A stretch of 64,000 nt of DNA from Pseudoxanthomonas suwonensis 11-1 (GCF_000185965.1 NC_014924.1:1364001-1428000); one strand, 5' to 3'; shown: positions 17,645-26,729, counted from the first letter of the stretch. The notes: generated from the sequence alone by a model not told the origin. Numbers and translations are program-made.

Positions 17645-17881
17645 GTGTCTATCGTGTTGTTTGTTGGCGGGAGCAAGGATGGCACCCGCGGATTCATCCC
17701 GCACGGATTCACCAAGTCCATGCGCGAGACCCTCGAGCACGGGCGCGAGATCTACGTCGAACGCATGGTGCGCCTGGCCCGCTTCGGGACCGTGCGCGTC
17801 ATGGCGCTGGAAAGCCTGTGCGAGGACCTTGTCGCCCGCCTGGCTCGACGGTATTACGAGGCGGCCGCGCAGGCGGCCTGA
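17645..17881 (+). CDS. Small hypothetical protein
   Basis: The 78-residue product from a GTG start begins MSIVLFVGGSKDGTRGFIPHG and continues with a charged helical region. A purine-rich GAAGAGGAAACG stretch precedes the start. The LFVGGSKDG opening resembles short proteins often seen in phages and mobile elements, but the similarity is too short for a family call. It sits among small unknown genes next to tRNA-Leu. The 143-nt gap upstream could hold its promoter, but no clear -35/-10 pair was found. Confidence 0.45.
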   Translation: MSIVLFVGGSKDGTRGFIPHGFTKSMRETLEHGREIYVERMVRLARFGTVRVMALESLCEDLVARLARRYYEAAAQAA

Positions 17882-17933
17882 CCTCGACCAGGGGGCCGGC
17901 GGCCGACGAAGGCCGCCGAGCCGGGGCGGTGCT

Positions 17934-18254
17934 TTAGCGGCAGGTGCCGCTGTACCGGATCGTATCGCCGTCTGTCTTGATGCCGAGCATGGACCGCTGG
18001 GGCGGGGCCTTGGTCAACCGGCGCTCCGTGATCTCATAGGCGTTGCACCCGTTGGCCTGGGTGTAGTCCCGAATCCAGCCAAGGCGCGTGGCCTCGCCCT
18101 CGTCGGTCTGCGCGCCTCGCCCTGCCGCGTTGGCAGTCATCTCCCACTGGCCGGGTCCAGTCATGGTGAATTGGCTCAGGAGGCCACGGTCCATGTCGCG
18201 CACGGATGCGCAGCCGGTCAGGGCAAGGATCAGCAGGGGCAGGGCTTTGCGCAT
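17934..18254 (-). CDS. Small lipoprotein
   Basis: The 106-residue product has a lipoprotein signal, MRKALPLLILALTGCASV, with cysteine 15 as the expected lipidation site. Aspartate follows at +6 rather than +2, which fits outer-membrane sorting. The mature part contains WIRDYTQANGCNAYEITERRLT and a final cysteine (SGTCR) that may pair in a disulfide. The fold resembles small secreted proteins of unknown function. It faces leftwards, downstream of tRNA-Leu, which is on the same strand. Confidence 0.6.
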   Translation of the reverse strand: MRKALPLLILALTGCASVRDMDRGLLSQFTMTGPGQWEMTANAAGRGAQTDEGEATRLGWIRDYTQANGCNAYEITERRLTKAPPQRSMLGIKTDGDTIRYSGTCR

Positions 18255-18333
18255 GGCGGCCTCTGTGTCGGGGGATGTGATGCCGCACTACTGCACGGCT
18301 GCACAAAAACTGCACATCCATCCCTGCTCGACT

Positions 18334-18342
18334 TGTGGATAA
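18334..18342 (-). promoter_or_regulatory. Isolated perfect DnaA box
   Basis: TGTGGATAA (TTATCCACA on the minus strand) lies just 3' of tRNA-Leu. It matches the consensus exactly but stands alone, unlike the cluster at 11.8-12.0 kb, so its function is uncertain. Confidence 0.35.
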
Positions 18343-18356
18343 GTGACCTAAGTCAT

Positions 18357-18442
18357 TGGTGCCGAAGGTGGGACTCGAACCCACACGGTTTTAAGGCCGG
18401 CGGATTTTGAGTCCGCTGCGTCTACCATTCCGCCACTTCGGC
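18357..18442 (-). tRNA. tRNA-Leu (anticodon CAA)
   Basis: A complete class II tRNA on the minus strand. The acceptor stem is GCCGAAG/CTTCGGC with discriminator A and an encoded CCA (18357-18359). The anticodon loop CTCAAAA gives anticodon CAA (codon TTG). A long variable arm and T-loop GTTCGAG are present. Confidence 0.95.
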
Positions 18443-18471
18443 GCGGGCGCGCAGTATAGCGGACCGCGCCG

Positions 18472-19056
18472 TCACGCGGCCGGGTCGGTGCACAGGTGGC
18501 GCTCCTCGCGCCGGGTCCAGCCGCAGGCGCCCAAGGCCCCGTCCTCGGGGACGAAGACGTGGCAGCGCAGCAGGGGGTGCTGGTAGACGTGCAGGGACAC
18601 GGCCACGGCGTCGGCCTGCGGGTTGCGGATGGCATGGTATTCGTGCGGCGGGATCAGGCTGCCGGCCGAGCCGGGCGCGGCCTCGAGCTCGTCCACCGCC
18701 TCGAAGCGCCAGCGTTCGCCCTCGCGGGCCAGCGGCTCGTAGCGGGTGATGGCCAGACGGCCATGCCACACGCCCTCGACGCACCAGGCGCCGTCGTGGT
18801 CATGGATATGGGTGCCCTGGCCGGGCCCCCAGGTCATGGCGACCACGCTGTAGCCCAGCTCCGGGCTGGTATGCAGCTCGCGCCGGGCGTAGTGGTCGGT
18901 GATCGGCTGCAGCACCTGCGCCGGCAGCCCGACCTCGCGGTCGCCGAACAGCGACACCAGGGCGCTGCGCAGGGCGGCGGTGACCGCGCGTTCCTCGCCC
19001 AGCGCCACGGCCGCATCCAGCGCGGCCACCATCTTGTGCTTGCCCTGGAAATCCAC
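18472..19056 (-). CDS. Cysteine dioxygenase
   Basis: The 194-residue cupin oxidises cysteine to cysteine sulfinate with iron and oxygen. The iron-binding histidines are in GTHIHDHDGAWCVEG (H83, H85), and a third lies in PPHEYHAIRN (H141). A cysteine (C92, in GAWCVEG) occupies the position that forms the Cys-Tyr cofactor in mammalian enzymes. In many bacterial homologues this position is glycine, so a cysteine there is noteworthy; I did not identify the partner tyrosine. It follows the MetX-type gene by 75 nt on the same strand, so the pair may be co-expressed. Confidence 0.9.
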   Translation of the reverse strand: MDFQGKHKMVAALDAAVALGEERAVTAALRSALVSLFGDREVGLPAQVLQPITDHYARRELHTSPELGYSVVAMTWGPGQGTHIHDHDGAWCVEGVWHGRLAITRYEPLAREGERWRFEAVDELEAAPGSAGSLIPPHEYHAIRNPQADAVAVSLHVYQHPLLRCHVFVPEDGALGACGWTRREERHLCTDPAA

Positions 19057-19131
19057 GTGCCCTTCGCCTGCCTGGTACAGGCGGCGATGGAGCGGCGCGC
19101 CTGCGTCAGGACAATGTTTCGGAGGAAACGA

Positions 19132-20277
19132 TCATAGCCGATCGAGGAAGTCCCGGACCGCCGGGCCGAAACGGGCGAAATCGACCAGGAAGGCATCGTG
19201 GCCCTGCGGCGAGTCCATGCCGACGAAGCCGGCATCGGCGCCGCCCCGGGCCAGGCCCTCGGCGACTTCCTGCTGCTGCTGCACCGGGAACAGGATGTCG
19301 GTGTTGGCGCCGATCGCCAGCGCGCGCTCGATCCGGATCGTGGCCAGCCCGGCCAGCACGTCGCCGTTGCCGTATTCGGCCGCGTCGAACCAGTCCATCG
19401 AGCGGCTCAGGTAGAGGTAGCAATTGGGGTCGTAGCGGCGCACGAAGCGGCGCGCATGGCCTTCCAGGTAGCTCTCGACCTGGAATTCCAGGCCGAACGG
19501 ATCCTCCTCGCCGCCGCCGTTGGCGAACGGCGAGCTCTGGTCCAGGCGCACCCGGCCGAAGCGGCCGTCCCATTCCAGCGCCGAGCGGTAGGTGATCACG
19601 CCCAGCTTGCGGGCGATGCGCATGCCGGACTCGGGCCAGGTGTCGTGGTCGTAGCTGCCGCCGTTCCAGTTCGGGTCCAGGCGGATGGCCTCGCGCTGCA
19701 GCGAGCGCACGGCGATGGAGAAGGGCAGGGCGCGCGCGCTGCCAGAGATGTTGACGTGGCTGCGGGCGATGCCCGGATGCCTCAGCAGCAGGCCCAGCGC
19801 GGTCATGCCGCCCATCGAGTTGCCGACCACGCAGGCCAGCCGGTCGATGCCGAGCCCACGCACCACCGAGGCGGCGGCATCGGCCACGTCCTCGATCGAC
19901 AGCTCGGGGAAGGACAGGCGGTAGAGGTCGCCGGTGGCCGGATCCAGCGAGGCCGGGCCGGTCGAACCCTTGCAGCTGCCCAGCGCGTTGACGCAGATGA
20001 CGAACCAGCGGCTGGTGTCGATCGGCTTGCCGGGGCCCAGCATCGGTTCCCACCAGCCCGGTTCCGGGTCGTGCGGGCCGGAGGCGGCATGCGCGTCGGG
20101 GGACAGGCCGGTGAGGATCAGCACGGCGTTGCCGGCATCGGGGGCTAGCGTGCCCCAGGTCTCGTAGGCCACGCGCGCGCCGTGCAGCGCGCCGCCGCGC
20201 TTCATCGGGAAGGGCGAGGGCAGCGCGTGGAAGCGGGTGCCCGGCGGGATGAATTCGTATTCGGAGGCCGATGCCAT
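19132..20277 (-). CDS. metX: MetX-type homoserine/serine O-acyltransferase
   Basis: The 381-residue alpha/beta-hydrolase enzyme acylates an amino-acid hydroxyl. The nucleophile is S154 (VGNSMGGM), and D317 (GANTDILFP) and H360 (PQGHDAF) complete the triad. GSCKGSTGPASLDPATG lines the acyl pocket. The family includes homoserine O-acetyl- and O-succinyltransferases. In Xanthomonadaceae relatives some members have been assigned as serine O-succinyltransferases for cysteine synthesis. The neighbouring cysteine dioxygenase makes that alternative worth considering. ATG 20277 begins at the family start; upstream extension to 20364 is unsupported. Confidence 0.85.
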   Translation of the reverse strand: MASASEYEFIPPGTRFHALPSPFPMKRGGALHGARVAYETWGTLAPDAGNAVLILTGLSPDAHAASGPHDPEPGWWEPMLGPGKPIDTSRWFVICVNALGSCKGSTGPASLDPATGDLYRLSFPELSIEDVADAAASVVRGLGIDRLACVVGNSMGGMTALGLLLRHPGIARSHVNISGSARALPFSIAVRSLQREAIRLDPNWNGGSYDHDTWPESGMRIARKLGVITYRSALEWDGRFGRVRLDQSSPFANGGGEEDPFGLEFQVESYLEGHARRFVRRYDPNCYLYLSRSMDWFDAAEYGNGDVLAGLATIRIERALAIGANTDILFPVQQQQEVAEGLARGGADAGFVGMDSPQGHDAFLVDFARFGPAVRDFLDRL

Positions 20278-20392
20278 AGGCGGCGCAGTGTAACGGCATC
20301 GCCCGCGGCACGCTGTCGCTGGTGACGGCTGAAACGGTCCGTGACGCCAGCGGCGGCGAGGCATGGGCCGCGTGCTGCGGCCGGGTTTGGGC

Positions 20393-21412
20393 TCAGGGTG
20401 GCGGAGCGCCGATCACCAGTTCGACCGTATCGGCGGAGGGCAGGCGCACCTGCACCGGAGCCGATTCGATATCGCCTTCGCCGCGGTTGGCGCTGCCGGC
20501 GGCGGAGATACGCGCCAGGACCTCGACCTCCTCCAGCGCGGAGAGCTTCTGGGTCGGCATCGGGCTGTCGCGGTCGTCCAGCACCACCTCCAGGGGCAGG
20601 TCGCGGGCGCGATGGCGCTCCACGGCCACCGGCATCGGCGGGCCACCCGGCACGCGCGCCAGCACGAACACCACGGCCTCGCCCTCGATGCGCGCACGCG
20701 CGGCGAAGCCGGGATCCAGCACCACCTTCACCTTGAGGCCTTCGCCGGACGCGACCGCGGCTGGAGCGCCCAGCGGCGGCAGGCCGGCATCGGCGCGGGC
20801 GGCATCGATCTGCACACGCAGGCTGCGCGCGGTGGCCTCGTCGACGCCGGGCAACAGTGCCTCCCAGGTCGCGGCTGCCTCGGCGGCCTGGCCGGCCTGG
20901 CGCTGTGCCACGCCGATGAACCAGCCGGCGCGGGCGTGGTCGGGACGGACCTGGCGCGCGCGCTGCAGCCAAGCCATGGACTGCTCGTCGAACAGGCGCT
21001 GCGGATGGGCGAGGGCACGGGCCTCGGCGGCATCAACCAGCAGGTCGGGTTCGTCCGGGGCGTATTCGAGGGCACGGACATAGGCGTCGCGCGCGCCGGC
21101 GGCATCGCCCAGGGTGGCGCGGGAGCGGGCCAGCAGGGCCCAGCCTTCCGGCTGTTCGGGATTGCGCTCCAGCTCGGCGGCCAGCTGGGTGACGGCCTCC
21201 TCGAGGCTGGCCGGTTCGGCCATGGCGACCGGCGCGCGCAGGGCTTCCGGCGTGCCGATCAGCAGGTACAGGGCGAAGGTGCCGGCGCACAGCACCACCA
21301 CGCCGGCGGCGACCACCCGCGGGCGGCCCAGCGGGCGCAGCACCCAGAGCGAGACCGCCAGCACCACGACCAGGGCCAGCAGGCCGAACAGCAGGACCGG
21401 GGCGCTCACCAT
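20393..21412 (-). CDS. ccmI: Cytochrome c maturation protein CcmI
   Basis: The 339-residue apocytochrome chaperone has two N-terminal helices (about residues 3-20 and 30-50). A TPR-rich domain follows, with EEAVTQLAAELERNPEQPEGWALLARS and DAYVRALEYAPDEPDLLVDAAEA. The C-terminal beta domain contains VFVLARVPGGPPMPVAVER, typical of CcmI/CycH. It presents apocytochromes to the CcmFH heme ligase. The ATG at 21412 overlaps the ccmH stop (ATGGTGA); the GTG one codon later is an alternative. It is the last gene of the minus-strand ccm cluster. Confidence 0.9.
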   Translation of the reverse strand: MVSAPVLLFGLLALVVVLAVSLWVLRPLGRPRVVAAGVVVLCAGTFALYLLIGTPEALRAPVAMAEPASLEEAVTQLAAELERNPEQPEGWALLARSRATLGDAAGARDAYVRALEYAPDEPDLLVDAAEARALAHPQRLFDEQSMAWLQRARQVRPDHARAGWFIGVAQRQAGQAAEAAATWEALLPGVDEATARSLRVQIDAARADAGLPPLGAPAAVASGEGLKVKVVLDPGFAARARIEGEAVVFVLARVPGGPPMPVAVERHRARDLPLEVVLDDRDSPMPTQKLSALEEVEVLARISAAGSANRGEGDIESAPVQVRLPSADTVELVIGAPPP

Positions 21413-21873
21413 TCGTGCTCCGAGGGGGCGTCGTCGTCGCGGGCGGGCGCGGCCTGGGCGCGGCGGCGGACGATGGTCCACACCACCGCGGCGCCACCGA
21501 GCAGGATCAGGCCCGGGCCGAACCACAGCAGCCAGGTGTGGCTGTCCACGGTCGGCCGGTACAGCACGAATTCGCCGTAGCGCTGCACCAGGTGCTGCTT
21601 GATCTCGGCGTCGCTGCGGCCCTGGCGCATCAGCGCCAGCACTTCGCGGCGCATGTCGTGGGCGATCTGCGCATTCGAATCGGCCAGCGACTGGTTCTGG
21701 CACATCACGCAGCGCAGCTCGGAAGTCAGCGCGTGGAAGCGGGCTTCCTCGGCGGCGTCGGTGAAGGCCAGCGGGGCCGGGTCGGCGGCCGCCTGGGCCA
21801 GCGCCGGCGGCGCATGGGCCAGGGCCAGCACGGCGGCCAGCAGCAGGCGCAGGTAGCGCGCGGCCGGGCTCAC
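21406..21873 (-). CDS. ccmH: Cytochrome c maturation protein CcmH
   Basis: The 155-residue periplasm-facing protein reduces the apocytochrome CXXCH motif before heme attachment. It has a signal sequence (to about residue 25), then the conserved SELRCVMCQNQSLADSNAQIAHDMR with the redox pair CVMC. A membrane helix (LLWFGPGLILLGGAAVVWTIV) and a short tail follow. The length matches the single-domain CcmH. The GTG start at 21873 overlaps the ccmG stop by 4 nt (GTGA), which decides the start. Confidence 0.93.
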   Translation of the reverse strand: MSPAARYLRLLLAAVLALAHAPPALAQAAADPAPLAFTDAAEEARFHALTSELRCVMCQNQSLADSNAQIAHDMRREVLALMRQGRSDAEIKQHLVQRYGEFVLYRPTVDSHTWLLWFGPGLILLGGAAVVWTIVRRRAQAAPARDDDAPSEHEW

Positions 21874-22445
21874 CTGGCGCGCTCCACCTGTTCCAGTGCC
21901 GGCAACAGGCGGGTGGCCACGATCTCCTCGGTCAGCGGACCGGTGTGCTTCCAGCGCACCACGCCGGCGCCGTCCACCAGGAAGGTCTCCGGCGCGCCGG
22001 CCACGCCCCAGTCCAGCGCGTAGCGGCCCTCGTAGTCGGCCAGGACCACGAAGAACGGGTTGCCGAACTGTTCCAGCCAGCGCAGCGCGTCCTCCGGTTC
22101 GTCCTTCCAGTTGTAGCCGACCACGCGCACGCGGCGGGTCTCGGCGAAGCGGGTCAGGACCGGGTGTTCCTCGCGGCAGGCCGCGCACCAGCTGCCCCAG
22201 ACGTTGAGCACGTAGGGCGCGCCGCGCAGGTCGGCCGAACCCAGCTGCACCGAGGGATCGTGCAGCACCGGCAGCGTGAATTCCGGCGCCGGCCTGTCGA
22301 TCAGGGCCGAGGGCAGCACGTCGCGGTCGGCGTCGCCGGAGCGCATCACCCCGTGCACCATCAGGCCCAGCAGGCCGACGAAGAACAGGGCGCCGATCAC
22401 CACGGCGACCACGGGCAGCCCCTGCGGCTTCTGCGGAGTGTTCAT
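21870..22445 (-). CDS. ccmG: Thiol:disulfide oxidoreductase DsbE/CcmG
   Basis: The 191-residue membrane-anchored thioredoxin-like protein keeps apocytochrome cysteines reduced. One N-terminal helix (about residues 10-32) anchors it. The thioredoxin fold carries NVWGSWCAACREEHPVL, with redox pair WCAAC, and GVAGAPETFLVDGAGVVRWKHTGPL, including the cis-proline region. The ATG at 22445 overlaps the ccmF stop (ATGA). It works with CcmH next to it. Confidence 0.95.
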   Translation of the reverse strand: MNTPQKPQGLPVVAVVIGALFFVGLLGLMVHGVMRSGDADRDVLPSALIDRPAPEFTLPVLHDPSVQLGSADLRGAPYVLNVWGSWCAACREEHPVLTRFAETRRVRVVGYNWKDEPEDALRWLEQFGNPFFVVLADYEGRYALDWGVAGAPETFLVDGAGVVRWKHTGPLTEEIVATRLLPALEQVERAR

Positions 22446-24364
22446 GCGGTCTTCTCCTTGCTCACGCGGCGGAAGCGGCGGTCGCCGGCGGCCACCAGGC
22501 CACCCAGCGCCATCAGCGCCGCACCACCCCAGATCCAGCGAACGAATGGCTTGATGTGCACGCGCACCGCCCAGGCACCATCGCCCAGCGACTCGCCAAG
22601 GGCGACATAGACGTCGGCGGTCACGCCGGGGCGGATGCCGGCCTCGGTCATCACCTGGCCGCCGCTGGCGTAGGCGCGCTTCTCCGGATGCAGCAGGACC
22701 AGCGGGCGCTCGTCGCGCAGCACCTGCACGTGGCCGCGGTCGGCCAGGTAGTTCGGGCCCTGCAGCTGGTCCACGCCCTGGAACTCGAACGCGTAGCGCC
22801 CGACCTCGAGGCGCTGGCCCGGCTTGAGCGCGACCTCGCGCTGCACGTTCTGAGCCTCCACCAGCAGGGCGCCGACCACGAACACGGCCAGGCCCAGGTG
22901 GGCCAGGACCATGCCCCACATCTCGGCGGTCAGGCGGCCGCTGTTGCGCAGCCGCGCCCATGCGAAGTGCAGGGTGCCCAGGCCGACCCAGGCGGCGCCA
23001 GCGACGCCGACGGCGGTCTTCCATGCGCCTTGGGGCGCGGTGAAGTAGGCGGCCACGCCGGCGACGAGGGCCATGCCCAGCCACGGCAGCAGGGCGGCGG
23101 CCAGCTTCGAGGGCTGCTCGCGCTGCCAGCGCGCCAGCGGGCCCAGCGGCACCAGTGCCAGCAGCGGCGCGATCAACACGAAGAACAGCAGGCCGAAGTA
23201 GGGCGGGCCGACCGAGATCTTGCCCAGGTCCAGGGCGTCGGCCAGCAGCGGGTACAGCGTGCCCAGCAGGATCATGGCGCAGGCGCTGGCCAGCAGCAGG
23301 TTGTTGAGCAGCAGCAGGGTCTCGCGCGAGACCGGCTGGAAGCCCGCGCCGGCCTCGAGTCGCCCTGCGCGCAGCGCGTACAGCAGCAGCGAGCCGCCGA
23401 TCACCAAGCCCAGGAAGATGAGGATGAACAGGCCGCGCGAGGGATCGGCGGCGAAGGCGTGGACGCTGGTCAGCACGCCCGAGCGCACCAGGAAGGTGCC
23501 CATCAGCGACAGCGAGAACGCGGCGATCGCCAGCAGCAGGGTCCAGCCGGCGAAGCTGCCGCGCTTCTCGGTCACGGCCTGGGAGTGGATCAGCGCCGCG
23601 CCCACCAGCCACGGCATGAAGGCGGCGTTCTCGACCGGATCCCAGAACCACCAGCCGCCCCAGCCCAGCTCGTAGTAAGCCCACCAGCTGCCCAGGGCGA
23701 TGCCCACGGTCAGGAAGGCCCAGGCCACGTTGGTCCACGGCCGCACCCAGCGCAGCCAGCGCGCATCGATGCGGCCGTCCAGCAGCGCGGCGATGGCGAA
23801 GGCGAACGGGATCGAGAACCCGGCCCAGCCGACGTACTGCATCGGCGGGTGGATGATCATCCCCGGGTCCTGCAGCAGCGGGTTGAGGTCGCGGCCTTCC
23901 ATCGCCGCCGGCAGCAGCCGCTCGAACGGATTTGAGGTGAACACCAGGAAGGCGAGGAAGCCGCAGGCGACGATGCCCAGCGTGCCCAGCACCCGCGCCA
24001 CCACGGTCTGCGGCAGGTGGGTGGAGAGCGCGGCCATCAGCGCGTTCCACACGCACAGCACCAGCACCCACAGCAGCAGCGAACCCTCGTGCGAGCCCCA
24101 CACCGCCGTGTAACGGTAGACCATGGGCAGCAGCGAGTTGGAGTTGGTGGCGACGTAGCGGACCGAGAAGTCCTGCGACACGAAAGCCCAGGTCAGCAGG
24201 GCGAAGGCGCCGCCGACCAGCACCAGCTGGGCGTAGCTGGCCGGGCGGGCGACGGCCATCAGCCGGGCATCGCCGCGATGCGCGCCGGCCAGCGGCAGCA
24301 GCGCCTGCGCGGCGGCGACCAGCAATGCCAGGGCAAGGAGGACCTGGCCAAGTTCAGGCAGCAT
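22442..24364 (-). CDS. ccmF: Heme lyase CcmF
   Basis: The 640-residue polytopic membrane protein ligates heme to apocytochrome c. It has many helices and the WWD tryptophan-rich heme-handling motif, seen in YELGWGGWWFWDPVENAAFMPW. A family-typical NPFERL segment and histidines flanking the motif are present. ATG 24364 has a GGAGG ribosome site; an upstream in-frame methionine at 24394 is less likely. It is 69 nt downstream of ccmE, the longest gap in this part of the operon. Confidence 0.96.
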   Translation of the reverse strand: MLPELGQVLLALALLVAAAQALLPLAGAHRGDARLMAVARPASYAQLVLVGGAFALLTWAFVSQDFSVRYVATNSNSLLPMVYRYTAVWGSHEGSLLLWVLVLCVWNALMAALSTHLPQTVVARVLGTLGIVACGFLAFLVFTSNPFERLLPAAMEGRDLNPLLQDPGMIIHPPMQYVGWAGFSIPFAFAIAALLDGRIDARWLRWVRPWTNVAWAFLTVGIALGSWWAYYELGWGGWWFWDPVENAAFMPWLVGAALIHSQAVTEKRGSFAGWTLLLAIAAFSLSLMGTFLVRSGVLTSVHAFAADPSRGLFILIFLGLVIGGSLLLYALRAGRLEAGAGFQPVSRETLLLLNNLLLASACAMILLGTLYPLLADALDLGKISVGPPYFGLLFFVLIAPLLALVPLGPLARWQREQPSKLAAALLPWLGMALVAGVAAYFTAPQGAWKTAVGVAGAAWVGLGTLHFAWARLRNSGRLTAEMWGMVLAHLGLAVFVVGALLVEAQNVQREVALKPGQRLEVGRYAFEFQGVDQLQGPNYLADRGHVQVLRDERPLVLLHPEKRAYASGGQVMTEAGIRPGVTADVYVALGESLGDGAWAVRVHIKPFVRWIWGGAALMALGGLVAAGDRRFRRVSKEKTA

Positions 24365-24433
24365 CGCTGCCTCCTGCGGCATGACAGGAAGCATGTGCCC
24401 CGCGGATGGGCGCCCCGGCCCGGGCCAGGGCCG

Positions 24434-24901
24434 TCACTGCTGTTCGTTCCCGGGCGCCGGCACCTGCACCTCGTGCTTCTGGTGCGCAACGCCCATCTTG
24501 TCGGCCACTTCCTTGGGCATGTAGGTCTCGTCGTGCTTGGCCAGCACGTTCTCGGCGACGAACACCTCGCCCTCCATGCGCCCGGTGGCGACCACCGCCT
24601 GGCCCTCGCGGAACAGGTCGGGGAGGATGCCGGTGTAGCGCACCGGCAGCTGCGCATCGCCGTCGGTGACGCGGAAGCTGGCCTCCATCGAACCGGCCGG
24701 GCGCGCGAACGAGCCCTTCTCGACCATGCCGCCGAGGCGGAAGCGGGCGCGCTCGCCGGCCTCGCCACGCAGCACTTCGGCCGGGGTGTAGAGGTAGGCG
24801 ACATTGCGCTGCAGGGCCATGGCGACCAGGGCGGTGGCCAGGCCCGAGGCCAGCACCAGGACGAGCACCAGCAGCAGCCGGCGGCGGCGTTGCGGATTCA
24901 T
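24434..24901 (-). CDS. ccmE: Heme chaperone CcmE
   Basis: The 155-residue periplasmic heme chaperone is anchored by one N-terminal helix (about residues 8-28). It contains the covalent heme-binding histidine in [14 protein letters not shown] and an OB-fold core with [19 protein letters not shown]. It accepts heme from CcmABCD and passes it to CcmF. The ATG at 24901 overlaps the ccmD stop (ATGA). Confidence 0.95.
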   Translation of the reverse strand: MNPQRRRRLLLVLVLVLASGLATALVAMALQRNVAYLYTPAEVLRGEAGERARFRLGGMVEKGSFARPAGSMEASFRVTDGDAQLPVRYTGILPDLFREGQAVVATGRMEGEVFVAENVLAKHDETYMPKEVADKMGVAHQKHEVQVPAPGNEQQ

Positions 24902-25074
24902 CGGGTCAACTCCACGTCCGTGGCGGGACGCCCGGACGGCTTGCGGTCGCGGCGCGCGCGCAGGCGGGCGGCGCGCAGCTGGCGCCGGACCTGCAGCCGC
25001 GGCGCGAGGAAATCCCACAGGAACACGGCGACGAACACGGCATACGCGCCGATCACGTAGGGCAGGTAGCTCAT
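24898..25074 (-). CDS. ccmD: Heme exporter small subunit CcmD
   Basis: The 58-residue protein has one membrane helix ([20 protein letters not shown]) followed by a basic cytoplasmic tail rich in arginine. This topology is standard for CcmD, which helps release heme-loaded CcmE from CcmC. It overlaps ccmC upstream and ccmE downstream by 4 nt each. The longer upstream extension is not used. Confidence 0.9.
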   Translation of the reverse strand: MSYLPYVIGAYAVFVAVFLWDFLAPRLQVRRQLRAARLRARRDRKPSGRPATDVELTR

Positions 25075-25820
25075 GGCTCGCCTCCGGCCAGCTTGCGCAC
25101 CCAGTCCTTGCCGGACTCCCGGCGCAGGTTGTCGGCGCGGGCGCGCGCCAGCAGCGAACCGGCGAACCAGAACTTGGTGCCGATCACCATCCACCACAGC
25201 GGCGCCATCATGCTGGCGTCCATGCTGGACTGGCCGAACACGCGGATGGTCTGGCCCTGGTGCAGCGAGTCCCACCACTCGACCGAGTAGCGGATCACCG
25301 GCAGCAGCGCGACCCCGACGATGGCCAGCAGGCCGGCGGCACGGGCCGAGGCGCGGCGGTCGTCGCCGGCGTGGTAGAGGCCGATCACGCCCAGGTACAG
25401 GAACAGCAGGATCAGCTCGGTGGTCAGGCGCGGGTCCCAGTCCCACCAGGTGCCCCACATCGGCTTGCCCCAGATCGAACCGGTAGCCAGGGTGACCACG
25501 GTGAAGCCCGCACCGATCGGCGCGCAGGCCATGGCCAGGATCTCGCACAGCTTGATCCGCCAGACCAGGGCGATGGCCGCGTACAGCGCCATCAGCGCGA
25601 ACACGAACATGCTCATCCAGGCCGAGGGCACGTGGATGTAGAGGATGCGTGCGCTGTCGCCCTGCTGGTAGTCGGCCGGGACATGGAACAGGGCCAGCCA
25701 CGCGCCCACGCCCAGGGTCAGCAGCGCCGCGGCCCAGAACCACGGCGCCCAGCGCGCCGCGAAGCGGTCGAAGTACGGCGGTGAGCCGAGGAGGTGGAAC
25801 CAGCGGATCACCGGGTTCAT
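25071..25820 (-). CDS. ccmC: Heme transporter subunit CcmC
   Basis: The 249-residue membrane protein binds heme and loads it on CcmE. The WWD-type motif [13 protein letters not shown] and six hydrophobic helices fit the family, as does the [21 protein letters not shown] opening. The ATG at 25820 is chosen because it matches the family start; a GTG at 25832 would add four residues. A 219-nt spacer separates it from ccmB upstream, unlike the overlaps elsewhere. Confidence 0.94.
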   Translation of the reverse strand: MNPVIRWFHLLGSPPYFDRFAARWAPWFWAAALLTLGVGAWLALFHVPADYQQGDSARILYIHVPSAWMSMFVFALMALYAAIALVWRIKLCEILAMACAPIGAGFTVVTLATGSIWGKPMWGTWWDWDPRLTTELILLFLYLGVIGLYHAGDDRRASARAAGLLAIVGVALLPVIRYSVEWWDSLHQGQTIRVFGQSSMDASMMAPLWWMVIGTKFWFAGSLLARARADNLRRESGKDWVRKLAGGEP

Positions 25821-26039
25821 GGGATGGATCACGTCGCTCGCGTTTGGCGCCGGCTGGCCTGGGCCTGCCGGACGGGCTGTTCAGGGCATTCTTCCAGACT
25901 GGCCCCCGAAGGGCCAAGCCGGACGCATGGACAAAATGTCCACCCCGGGCGCATCCGGTGCTGCGGGGCGGTTCGGCACGCAGGCCATGGTGCGGCCCGT
26001 GCGGCCATTCTGCCTTGATCGGGCGCAATGCGCCGGGTT

Positions 26040-26729
26040 TCAGCCCTGGGCGATGCGGATCGCCGCGGCCGCGGCCAGCGGCGCCAGCACCGCCGAGGCC
26101 ACCAGCCCGGCCGCCATCAGCAGCAGCGCGCCGCTGGCGTCCAGGCCCTGCGCGGTCGCGGCCACGCTGCCGGCGCCGAACACCAGCACTGGCACGTACA
26201 GCGGCAGCGCCAGCAGGGCCACGAGGATGCCTGAGCGCTTCAGGCCCACGGTCAGGGCCGCGACCACCGCGCCAAGAAGGCTCAGGATCGGGGTGCCCAG
26301 CAGCAGGGTCAGCATCAGGATCGGCAGCTGCGCGCGCGGCAGGTACAGGAACTCGCCCAGCACCGGCACGACCAGCAGCAGCGGCACGGTGGTGGTCAGC
26401 CAGTGGCCGAAGGTGCGCACCGCCACCAGCCAGGGCAGCGGCACCGGCGCCAGCAGCCACTGCTCCAGCGAGCCGTCCTCGGCGTCGCCGCGGAACAGGC
26501 TGTCCAGCGAAAGCAGCCCGGCCAGCAGCACCGCCACCCAGATCGCATAGGGGGCGACGTGGTCGCGCAGGACCTCGCGCCCGCCGCCCATGGCCAGGGC
26601 GAACATCACCACGACCAGGAGGGCGAACAGGGCCGGCTGCAGGGCATCGCCGCGGCGTCGCCAGACCAGTCGCAGATCGCGCAGCAGCAGGGCGCGGGCG
26701 GACTGGCGCAGGCCGGGCGCGGCGCTCAT
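26040..26729 (-). CDS. ccmB: Heme exporter permease CcmB
   Basis: The 229-residue permease partner of the CcmA ATPase has six hydrophobic helices. Family motifs include [27 protein letters not shown] and [22 protein letters not shown]. It has the usual length for CcmB. ATG 26729 overlaps the ccmA stop (ATGA). CcmA and CcmB power release of holo-CcmE. Confidence 0.94.
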   Translation of the reverse strand: MSAAPGLRQSARALLLRDLRLVWRRRGDALQPALFALLVVVMFALAMGGGREVLRDHVAPYAIWVAVLLAGLLSLDSLFRGDAEDGSLEQWLLAPVPLPWLVAVRTFGHWLTTTVPLLLVVPVLGEFLYLPRAQLPILMLTLLLGTPILSLLGAVVAALTVGLKRSGILVALLALPLYVPVLVFGAGSVAATAQGLDASGALLLMAAGLVASAVLAPLAAAAAIRIAQG

